This document shows, piece after piece, positions 33,565 through 45,800 of a stretch of 64,000 nucleotides of DNA (its first letter is position 1; each line of letters opens with the position of its first letter). Origin of the DNA: Cydia pomonella. Its lineage: Eukaryota; Arthropoda; Insecta; Lepidoptera; Tortricidae. A model generated the notes under the pieces. The model made no database searches and was not told where the DNA came from. It worked only from the letters and a program-made list of their open reading frames with translations. The DNA lies in contig NC_084707.1 of the NCBI RefSeq assembly GCF_033807575.1, positions 14,370,550-14,434,549 on the forward strand, written 5' to 3'. The position numbers were made by a program, and so were the translations under genes.

Positions 33565-36500
33565 AATTCTAAGCTTAATAGCATCGTTCGCAGACGTTTC
33601 TGCTAATTAAAAATTAATTTTGAAAACTAAATATTTCATATAATTGGTATGTTAGTTTCCGTCCACTAAATTTCTCTAAGATTTCTTTTAAAAACTTCAT
33701 AGAACTGTCAATTTTTGGTTTTATTATACTTCTAAGTATACATACAACTATTACTTACAATAGCTAGAATAGTAATTAAATCTTCCATGAACATTTCCAG
33801 TCTGTACTTTGTTCCTGGTTTTATGACCTCTGAAAGGCACGGATAGACGGATACAAAGCTGCAACGAATTTATTTTATTTTTAATTAGCTACTTGCGAAA
33901 TATAATTTTTATGTAAATAGATCTATTATGGTATGTTTGTAATCAAATTATACCCAATTCTTTGTAGCAACTCCGTCAATTGGACGGTAACAAGCACACT
34001 AACCCCACCAAATTCATATCCAATATAATTGTCGTTATTTAAACTAGGTATATTATTGCGATATGTATACACCTCCCATTAGTCAATTTTAACCTCGTAC
34101 CTACGTTCCGGCGTACTTGTGCCAGTACAAATTAATTTGAGTTTTGAACTTTTATAGAACTAAAAGAAAGTTCCAAATTCAAAAGCGCAAAAATTGCCTT
34201 TGGTTTTAAGAAGATAACTTTAGGACACCATACAAATACATTCATTTTCAAAAATGACATGACTTGAAACATTAGTAATTAAATTAAAATTAACTATAAA
34301 ATATCTACAAAAGCTTTTTAGAGCAAACATTAGCCCTCACACTAGGTTGTGTCTTGAGGCCTGTGCACTGTGGGACATTAAACATAGAATTTACCATACT
34401 TTGTAAATGTAACAAAAAACCAGTTAGTTGACAGAGATACAAACTAAAGTATAAGTATCCATACTTGTGAAAAGTTGCCTCTGTAGATATTTTAAGCTGA
34501 CAAGCCGTTATTCGCATTTCTCAATTAATGGCGGCATATATAATCATTTCAACAGTCCTCTTCATCATGTTGATCATAAGTTAAGCAGTAACTTACCATA
34601 GAATAATAAATAGGAATATAAATAATACGAAAACAATATTTTAGGTTTATTACTAAACAAATTAGCTTTTATATTGTTTCCACTATTTAGAATTAACAGT
34701 TTTTGTTAGAAAAATCGCAGTTTGTCACTTAGGAGCTTTATGTTTATGACGTGCCTACTACCCATTAATTTTTTAACTGTAGCTCTATACAATAAACGTT
34801 TGTAAATAAAATATATCACTTCAAAACTACTTACAACCTGAAATAGTTTCATCCCGATGACCACTATCAAAAAGGTTTTCTGCTTACTCGTCCACCTCAA
34901 CCTTTGAAATAATTGACCACAGCGGTTTATAAGTAGCTACATAAACATATTTTACGAAACAGTTAAAAGCGTTTTAGAATGCTTTTGGACGGAAAATTGA
35001 ACAAATTCGCAGCTAATCGAACTAATAGATACCTATTTAGTAAGAAGGTACTTATTACTTCAATTTTTTTTACATTTTCGCATTCTCCGAAAGCGACATA
35101 TTTTAAACATGCAAAGACTTTCAAAACTTGCAAAATACATACAAAATGCTTGTTTTAAAATTTGGTCCGAATATTTTTTTATGTTAAAGGAGAAATTCAC
35201 CGCTTCCGGCAAGACTCGAACTTGCGAACTTTTTTCTTTAGTATAAAAATTTGTAGTTTCGCCCGTAGACATATCTGCTTGATAAAAAATAGTCCATAAT
35301 ATTTATTCCTAAAGTAAAGAATAATTCAGATACCTACAGTTGAAATTTGACAATATCATAACACTAACAGGCCAATTCTAATTTTAGTTACCTATTAGAT
35401 TTGTTTCCAATATTATATGCATATAATTTCTTCAACCAAAAACGTCACTTTTGATACTGACAGATCAATATCATAGTAGGCAACAGATTTAATAACTAAA
35501 ACTAGAATGTTGATTATTGGCCTGGAAACAATTAGCAGTAATAAACACTAACCTTTACTTTGATTTTGATTCTTGCACAAAAAAAATAAGTCCTTTTTTG
35601 CGTCAGAGGAAAAATCACAACACATCAGCATGAACGACTTGAAAAGCGTCGCCAAGACTGACGCATGAGTCTTAACCAATGTCAGTCACTGTCACAGCGT
35701 GCGGGGAAAACAGAGCCAACTTAGGACGCGGCTTCACGGCTTGGCCAGCCGTAGCTAACCACGAACTTGTGTGTTTAAAATAAATTAACTTACCGATTTG
35801 CCACAAAAACTTGTGTCGGACAGGCATCGAATAACCGCAAGAAGTACCTACTATCAAAAAATAAACGATGTTGATCAGCGGAAGAGCTTTTCTAAACGTG
35901 TGTACTTAGTACAGAAAATATAGTAATATTCATTATTAAGGTGCTTCCTACTGTCGCGTAAGTAAGACTTTGAAACGAAGTTATCTTAAATTAAAACTAC
36001 ATCAAAAAATATTAAAATAAGCAGTATATGATTATTTTTTATAATTTACTAGCTAAGTACTGACCGGAAATTTTAACAAGCACCTACTTAATTTTTATAT
36101 GCAAATAACTCCTTATTTTACAAGTGCTTAATAAGAGGATTTATAATCCTTACTGAATATAGTAAAAACCTACTCGATATGGTATGGATCGACAGTGACG
36201 GACACTCGGACGGGTTGAATGCAGATGAATACCTGGGTAGACACCTAATTATAGACCAACTCGTGACAGCTGAAATATACGCGGTTTTAAACTTTCATGT
36301 TTTTAGAAATAAATATTGATAGGTTAAAGCTTCAGTCAGTCAATTTAATTTAAACGCCTTTGAAAATTGTACCACAATGTTGATACTAAAAAAGATCAGA
36401 AAAGAAACAATAAACGCATGATCACTTCAGTCTGTAGTATAGGCGGTTGTACCGCCTACTTCTTTAATTTTAATGTTTGTTCAAAACGAATACTTAAGTA

Positions 36501-37028
36501 CCTACCTACTAAGAAAATATTTTGTAAAACATACTTTTAAATTAAAACCCACTTTTAGATACACTACAGAATATAAAACATCCTTACAATTAAATTACCC
36601 TTTAATAAATATTTTTCTTCGTTTACTGCCATATTTATTCATGAAATAAAACAATTAAATGGATCATATCGAGTACTGGTAAAGGGCTCGAAACGTTGGG
36701 ATGTATTTTAATTCATTAGGTATACGTGATGTTACCCTTCAAATAAATTAATTACTACATTCAATTTAATTATCCTTTTACATAGTTCGCTCCAGACGAA
36801 AGTATCAAACAAAGTAATAATATTATAACTTTTCGCGGTACCTAAATAGTAATGGTAATTTATTGAGTAATTCCACACACGGCACTACAAATAACATTAA
36901 CATAGGTAGGAATGTAGGTGAAATGCCACCACTAGCATAAAATACCTAAATAGGAACATCGACACGTACACCTACACAATAAAAAACTAAAAAACTTTCG
37001 ATAAGTAATTAAGTTTTCTTTGTTTTAG
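33565..37028 (+). other. sal intron 1, last part
   Basis: AT-rich, no gene supported. Contains the tRNA-like fragment near 35195-35260 on the minus strand. It ends in a good acceptor, ttttctttgttttag, at 37014-37028. Confidence 0.4.
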
Positions 37029-39866
37029 GTGAAAGTTCCGGTTCGTGTTCGGAAGAAGAAATTAACAATGTCTTACCAGAAGAAGCGAGAGATAGAACAG
37101 AGGCGCACATGTGCCCGCGCTGCCAGGAGCAGTTCGATAATCTGCACGAGTTCCTGCACCACAAAAGAGTGTGCGATGAGAAGGCGCTACAGATGGGCGA
37201 GGAACGAATGCACTCCGACCCTGAGGAGATGGTCGTATCAGGGGACGAAGAAATGGATGAACCTAACAAAAGATTAGAACAAGTGCGAAGGCATCGACAA
37301 GATGCAGAAAATAATAACAGCCTCGAAGAAGGAGAAGCAGAAGTGCCTGAGGCCGACGTGCCGCCGGTAGGACTACCTTTCCCGGCTGCCGGACACGTGA
37401 CGCTCGAAGCGCTACAAAACACGAAAGTTGCTGTAGCGCAATTTGCCGCCACAGCGATGGCGAACAATGCCGACAATGAAGCGGCGCTACACGAACTTGC
37501 CGTCCTACAAAGTACACTTTTTACGCTACAACATCAACAAGTTTTTCAACTGCAGTTGATACGTCAACTACAAAACCAACTGTCGCTAACACAACGGAGA
37601 GATGATGATGGAAGTCCGTCACCGAATGACACTGAACCGATCGTGCCTGCGCCTGCCGCTCGATCACCGTCGCCGCCTCGTCCGCCACGGGAGCCATCAC
37701 CTCCTGTACCCATGCCTCCTACTAGCCAAAGTTTACCGTCTACGCACTCGCATCTTATTCCTAAGACAGAGCAAATCTCCATTCCAAAAATCCCAACCTC
37801 TACGCCACCTATGATGTCCCACCCACCCTACAGTTCCATATCGTCCTCTTTAGCATCTTCGATCATAACGAATAATGATCCACCACCATCCCTCAACGAA
37901 CCAAATACGCTTGAAATGCTACAAAAACGCGCCCAAGAAGTACTCGACAACGCATCACAAGGTCTATTAGCGAATAACCTAGCAGACGAATTAGCATTTC
38001 GTAAATCTGGAAAGATGTCGCCCTACGACGGAAAAAGTGGAGGGCGAAATGAGCCATTCTTCAAACATCGCTGCCGATACTGCGGGAAAGTCTTTGGAAG
38101 CGATTCAGCGCTACAAATCCACATCCGGTCGCATACAGGTGAACGACCTTTTAAATGTAACGTATGTGGATCGCGATTCACAACTAAAGGGAATCTTAAA
38201 GTCCATTTCCAAAGACATACTGCGAAGTTTCCACATGTCAAGATGAACCCTAACCCGATACCAGAGCATTTGGACAAATATCACCCTCCGTTATTAGCGC
38301 AACTGTCGCCGGGACCCATCCCGGGTATGCCGCCCCATCCACTTCAGTTCCCTCCAGGCGCACCTGCACCTTTCCCGCCAGGCTTGCCGTTATACAGACC
38401 ACCGCACCACGATCTACTGCCACCGCGTCCACTGGGAGACAAACCTCTACCGCCTCATCCACTATTCGCAATGCGTGAAGAACAAGATGCTCCGGCTGAT
38501 CTCAGTAAACCATCTGCGCCGAGCCCTTCCCGATCTGCACCCGAAATGTTCAAATCGGAGCCCCAGGATGAGGAGAGCCAACGGGATTCTAGTTTTGAAG
38601 AATCAGAACGCGTATCACCCAAGCGAGAACCTGAAGAGAACGATGCAACTCAGGAGGCTGAACATGACCGATATCCCTCAACGTCGCCTTACGATGACTG
38701 CAGCATGGACTCAAAATACAGCAATGAAGACCAAATCGGCAGAGAAAGTCCGCATGTGAAGCCCGATCCAGATCAACCGGAAAACTTATCAAGTAAGAAT
38801 TCATCGATATCTGGGCCAATTTCAATAGCAACGGGACTACGTACATTTCCCACTTTTCCTTTGTTTCCCAACTCCCCGCCTAGCAGTATTTCTTCAGGTA
38901 GTTTAACTCCGTTCCACTCCTCCGTCCATGGCGTCGTTGACGTGGATCTAGCTCGCGATCCTTTGTATTATAATTCGCTTTTACCACGTCCGGGTAGCAA
39001 CGACAACTCGTGGGAAAATTTGATAGAGATAACAAAAACGTCAGAAACAACAAAATTACAACAGTTGGTAGATAACATAGATAACAAAGTATCCGATCCT
39101 AATGAATGCATAGTATGCCATCGTGTTCTATCTTGCAAAAGCGCTTTACAAATGCATTATCGAACACATACAGGCGAACGGCCGTTCCGGTGCAAATTGT
39201 GCGGGCGCGCTTTTACCACTAAAGGCAACTTAAAGACCCACATGGGCGTTCATCGTATTAGACCTCCCACTCAAATGTTACATCAATGTCCGGTTTGTCA
39301 CAAGAAGTTTTCAGATCCTTCTATTTTACACCAACATATACGCCTACATACCGGTGAGCGTACAAGCAATCACTACGATCAGATTCGCAATGTTGATATT
39401 AACGGATACGCACCATTGAGCAATGGATTAGACACCATGGACTTTCCTTCGTACCGTGTCCCTCAGCCCCTATTCCCTACTCCTTCCACTCCCGGCGACC
39501 GACGGGCGGACTCCCGCGGGACCGACGATGAGAGCGGCCGGGACGACCGCGAGCCCGCTAATAGGGAGTTCGACGACGACTCAGATACGAAGGATCGTCG
39601 AACTTCGCCGCTCTCCGTCTGCGCCTCGGCGTCCGAATACGAAGTAAAAACCATCACCACAACGGCTTCCCTCCCATCGGCGACAGGTTCGGAGAGCGGG
39701 CGGAGCGCGCGGGCATCGCCGCCGTCACCGACGCTGTCCAGCCTGTCCACGCCGCCGCGGCTGCCGCTGCACTCGCCGCTGCCTTCGCCGCCGGCCCCCC
39801 TCGCGGCGCTTGGTGCTCTCGGAGGATCGCCCTTCAGCCCGCTCGGACTCGCTTTTCCTCCCGCAG
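37029..39866 (+). CDS. sal: sal exon 2 (main exon)
   Basis: Acceptor ttgttttag before 37029; the first two bases complete a codon (phase 1). Donor cccgcag|gtatgc ends the exon at 39866 after one base of a codon. Encodes the N-terminal finger from 37112, the Q-rich region near 37510-37590, finger pair 1 (38072-38220), the CtBP motif, finger pair 2 plus the third finger (39107-39352) and an acidic/Ser-Pro tail. Reading through the donor would stop at 39877. Confidence 0.93.
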
Positions 39867-42800
39867 GTATGCGCTAAGCGGGAACCTATGTTTTCGTCCG
39901 CCCCGGTCGCCCGCACGTCCATTCCCCTCGAATCATTCATCCTCCGCCTGTCAACTAACGAAAGATCGCTTACCGGGCGCTCGAATACACGCTGATTGTA
40001 ATTAAACAGTTATCTAACTATAGAAGATGTTGAATCAATACTTCTACAGTGTAATCGTGCGTTCCGATTTAAATACAGTGTGGCATTGTGTAAATACTCG
40101 TATTGTAAAGAGGAATTGTCTGTGTACAGTGCGCGGCAACACAACGTGTAACATCTGCTACAAGACTTTCGCCTGCAACTCTGCCCTGGAGATACATTAT
40201 CGAAGTCACACCAAAGAGCGCCCTTTTAAATGCACTGTTTGCGATCGCGGCTTTTCCACAAAGGTTAGTGAATTATCATTCTTGTTGCTTTATGTATTTA
40301 TTCTTATTTCTGTTCCCATAATACTCCTCCATATTACCATCATTTCTGTTAACACGATATTGAGCGGACCCGAGAATTCCAGGCAGTATTATATACCTAC
40401 TTATCACGCATAAAATATTACGATTGTTTATTTAATAATCAGATAAGAGGACACAACACCGATCGAGTATTCTTGGCCAGCGGCCAGTACATATCTTATT
40501 GTAACACAAATAGCGACATATGCGCGTTTACGTTTCCACAAATTTTCTGTAGACCCACATCTGCATAAACCTCATTGACAATAAAATCTTTGACTCGCAA
40601 AATAAATTGTTTTACGGCGTGTAAATAGGCGGTGGCTATTTTGATCGTAAAGTCAAGCTTGTAACAATCGTGATTGTTGTAACGTAAATAGATGTAAATA
40701 GTTCGAGTCCAATAGATAGTCGTGTCAAGTGATCGGAGCATCGAACTCCAAGTTAGCTGTCGAGGAGACAAGTTGCCCGAACGCCGAGGAAGTTCTTGCG
40801 CCGGTTTCATTTCAGAGAAGTTTCAGTGCATTAATTTTGCAAGCTGTAATTACAAGTCGCTAGTCGTCGCCTCTAGTTCGCATTAGTTTCGGCCGTTGTC
40901 TCCGCGCATCCGAGCCAACGCGACTTGCCGACTTGCGAGTAATTGACGACCAACTTGGCGAACTTGTAGGCTCGTTTGATCCGATTTAATCAAAACTGTA
41001 CTGATGCCTTCCTATCAGACGCCGACTCAAATAAGTCCATGTAAATTTTAACGTTGGTACTTAATTACACTTTATAAAAGAAAGTCCCCCCGCGTCTGTC
41101 TGTATGTATGTATGATCGCGATAAACTTAAAAACTACTGAACGGATTTTTCACCTATCGACAGAGTGATTCTTGAGGGAGGTTTATCTAAGTGTATAATT
41201 TGTAAACCCGTGCGAAGCCGCCGGGTCGCTAGTATAATAAGAAAATAGTACCAACAATACTAAAACTCGTTAAGTAACACATGTTTATTTTACAAAGACT
41301 GAGTCTGTAAACGCAATTTAAATAAATATCTGAATATACCTAAATAGAAAGTATATTTAAAACCAAATTACACTGAAAAAAATAAATAGCCGAACTGGTT
41401 TTGTAACTTTACTAAATAACTAAACTACGGTTATAAGAAAATAAACTTGCATAAATTTACAAAACTTATTTTGTAGTGTATAATAAATACCTGAACACGG
41501 TTTTGTAACATACAACACATAGTTCGCAAGTCCCAATTTTTGTGTAAACAGTAACCAAAATGTTTGTTACAGTTATGCAAACATTTCTTTCAGTGTAATT
41601 TTTCGCATATAGGACGAGGAAAAATATATTTTTAATACTTTAATAAATAGACTGTCCGGTATTATCATCTTACGCTAAACGAATTAATTAAATTGTTATA
41701 TTAATAATAAATAAAGGCTATAAGGATCACGTTTATGGCGATTCTGGTTTATACCCGGTTCGGCCAATATTTCAAGAGGCAGGGACACAGCGCTGCGCCC
41801 GCGCCGCCCGAGTCGCTTCGCGAGGCGCGACACAAAAATGATAACTCATAAAAACAACGTCACGAAAAACGATCAGAATATTAATTCACGTCGTAAAATA
41901 TTTATTGCTTATAAATCCTTGAGCCTTTACCTACGCTTATCGTCATAAAAAGATTATTTATGCTCGACAAAGTAACATTTTTCATATATTACCAAAAGTT
42001 TTTGGTCTTATCAATAAAATATAATTTAATTTTTATTTATGACGGCGCCGCGAGTTATAAGTTTAAAGATCTCGCTACAAACGTATGTCATTTTATAAAT
42101 CATGTTCCCCTATTTATAGGTAATGTGGAATTTATTTATTAGTAATGTATGTCCGAAACTGCCCACGAAAGGTGTAATTTCGAAATAAATGTGGGAATAA
42201 TTAACGCGTCGGCAGTGATCTGCAGTTTCAGATAATTTCCGACAAGTTGTAATAAACATACATTACGCTCACTACAAGGGAATAAATTCTTTGTCCCTGC
42301 TTGTAATTTTAATCGTGATCGTGAACATTCTTGAATTGCTAAAGAGAAAGTCCCGAGTTGCCTTTAGTTCAGCACGTCGGCGTCCATATCTATCTACACC
42401 TATTCAGATAATATACGACAAGAACTGAAACGGATATAATATTAACCTGAGAAATACTTATCAATAAATAATGAGGCATTTTTATGATTATGTTATCATA
42501 TTGAACATTTGAACCGCTAAGCTATTTCTGCTGTAGACTGTACGAAATGAATGTGACATAAACCCAAAATGTTGGTATGTTTCACATAAAATTTACCACA
42601 GTTTATTTTAAGTTGTTTTAAAGACAAATGAACATCAATTTTGAAAGCCCAAATTTAAGAATTTGATTTTGTGTTGCGCCTATTCTTTACGTAAGTAAAT
42701 ATTTTCTTGTCAGGTTTACAAATATAACTAGGTACAATTTATGGTTAAATTATAGTAATACTAACGAGAGCGATACGATAACAGGACTATACTCAATAGG

Positions 42801-45800
42801 TTGTTTTGACGGAAGACCTTATAATGATATTTTAATGAGCAGCTGCGGTAAAAGGGCAATTAAACAAAACGTATCCAAAAACAGCAAGTACTTTAGCCGC
42901 GGAAAAGGGACCTAAAAGTAACCAATTCTAACTCTAATTTTGTGAGATATGTTAGTACCGGAAGAATTCTACCAACACTAACCATAATGTACTCGCATTA
43001 TCACCATTGGAACATGCGCAATGAAAAGCTGGGAATGCTAGCAAACACAACGAATGGATACGTTGGATTGGAATACGGGGGACTATCCGTGCCGTTTACA
43101 TGCACATTTGAAATTACAATAAGTCGACACCCACCGGCACCTAACGAAAGTTCACGAGTCAAACATTTTATCGCATATTGAAATCTTGTTACACAGTAGC
43201 ATTGCGCGTGTGTTCGTAGCGGTGCGCTATAATAATACCTACCTATTTTCACAGACATAAATTAGTTACTGTTTGGTACCCGCTAACAAAATCAGTTAAA
43301 GATTAAAATTCTCTATATGAAATGAAAAACTATAAAATATATCACCAACACCAAGATGATCAACGAGTTATAAAGACAATTTGTATAGTTAAATTTAATT
43401 TCCGAAAAGAAGTAAATATTAGTTCTACTTAAAATATTTATGTATAATAAACAAATATATGCAAAAATATATTGAACTCAATGCCAATTAAGTACTTAAC
43501 CTAGGATGACGTCGACGGGTCAACTTAGATATATTCATCATCATAGGAATCACCTACTTAATAATCTTAATATATTTAAAATTAATAGAGATATAAAAAG
43601 AAGTATCCTTGTAGCGCCATCTAGCGTGGAGTAGCAAATTTAAAGCATTATATTAACATTATTGGTCTTCTGTATAGCAAAAAAATTTTAACATTTCGTA
43701 CACATACCACTACGTGTAGACTATAAATTAGTTTGGTAATGATGTTTTTGGAATTAAAATGTGCCTATGCCACACTGAACAACTTAGAAGGGGTAACTAA
43801 ACTATACGGGGTACTATTATATTAAGTATACCTATATTACCTACCACCTAAGCCGACATGGCGATTTTAACTTTTGAAAAACTTTTTTATTGATTTAGTA
43901 GTAGGTGCGACACGAAACATTTAGTCCCATAAAGTCCGCTTCGAATTTATATGTTCAATACTCTAAAGCCCTATTTAGACGGTTCAAGATGCGTGCGTGC
44001 ATACGATTTTCGTTACATTGCGATCTTTGGTCGATCGACCGAATTAATTGTACTCTATTAGCAATATATCGAATATTGCATGCAAGTTCTGTAACCGTCT
44101 AAATGTGGCTTAACTCAGTTCCTTTCGGCATGTAGTGTACCAACTTAAATTGTTTGTCCCCATTTAACGGTGTGCGAGTGTGTGTGTAATGTTGCGTGTC
44201 TTTGTGGTTCCAGAGCAGTGGCGGCGGTTGTCGGTGTGGTAGGCGCCCGCGCGCCCCTCGCCCGCCGCACGCCACTGCTTTGGATCTCTGGAACGCCTTC
44301 GTTTATCCGGTATGGGTGATGGACGCCTGAGCGTGTCACGCAGTTCTCGTGTCATAGCTAAACTTTTTTAGACTATTCAAATACCTTTAAACTTACATAG
44401 AACAGTTTGAGATATGCTACGACACGGCGTTCTGTTTTTAATTAACTCAAAAGCTTGCTTGGTACTAGAATGGCTGTGACCTTTACGCAGTGCTTCATGT
44501 GTCCTTTACACTAACTACTCATTAATTAAAATGTAATAAATAATTCAACTGATCTGACCATTAAGACCTTAGTTACAATGTTTACGCAAATTATAAATTT
44601 GAAAGGCACTATATTAATCTGCACAAGCTTCTCGGTCTGACTGCGTATTCTTGTTTTCTAATTTTATATGTATTTGTCTAGGGCAACATGAAGCAGCACA
44701 TGCTAACGCACAAGATCCGAGACATGCCGCCGTCGTTCGAGAAAGGCATGTCGGGGCCGCCGGGTCCGCCGAGCGAGGAGCGCGACGCGAGCCCGGAGCG
44801 CCGGTCTTCGCCCGACAAGCTGGAGCTGAAACGGTCTCCCCCGGCGCATCCGCCAATGTCGCACGCCTCGCCTATCGACTTGCCGCCGATGCCCAAACGG
44901 CCTAGCGGTTAGTTGATGCTGTTTTTATACTTTGCCTTAGTAACATCTTCGTGACACCACGAGAATCCATGATCCACCGATTTTTATACGACATATGACA
45001 TGGTTTCAATTTTGTTATCTCGTACAAAACGATGTTTTTGGATTTTTAGACTAGGTCTACAAGTTCCCCGTTCATGTATTTAACATACGTGTGTTTTCTA
45101 AATTAGGTAATATTTGATTAATATCTTAGGTAGAATTGTGACTTGTTTATACAAGTCCTAAACCTAATGGTAAACCTTATGGTTTTGAAAGCAAAACAGT
45201 CGCGCTAAGACAAAGAATTTTTGTATCGGAAACCTACCAGCTGTCGAATCGAAGGAAATCTGGGTTAAGTGATATTTCTAACCATTAAATACTCAGCGGC
45301 GCTTATATATACCCTTTCCCTATATTAATATTTACAAATTCATACCGGTTTTTCTTAAGATAAGAAGTTAAAAGTGCGTAATAAAGACATTTATAATAGG
45401 TATATTAGCAGAGGAAATTGAATGAAAATTGCATATTAATATTCGAAAGAGTTCTAGAGTGAAAGCAAGATAGCAAAAAGTGTTGCCCAGCTGTATCATT
45501 GCGTCATTTTCATAAGAAAAAAGTTGCATAAGTGATAAAAAAAATCACAACTCCACAAAAATATCAATACGAGTATCGAACATAAATCATAATCTCTGAT
45601 GACCATCGGGGTTTTTGGTGCGAGAATTATTTCGTGTATTTTATAATTTATTACTTTTTGTTTATTGTAAAATAATTACTAAACTATGAATTAAAAATAG
45701 GTACTTATTAAGCTCCAAATTACAGATTGTTAAAATAATATCGGTTTTTACCTACTTTTTTGCTCATGACAGTAAACATGTATTTTATGTATTAGTACAC

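Larger units (their letters stand above)
40264..44681 (+). other. sal intron 3 (4.4 kb)
   Basis: AT-rich. It contains a lepidopteran repeat at 41081-41236 and a long GC-rich hairpin at 44207-44294. Otherwise no gene or RNA gene is seen. Confidence 0.7.

Noticed and set aside
39456..39995. Alternative-frame peptides over the sal exon 2 end
   Set aside because: Out of frame with the zinc-finger protein and explained by its GC-rich, Ser/Pro-coding sequence.
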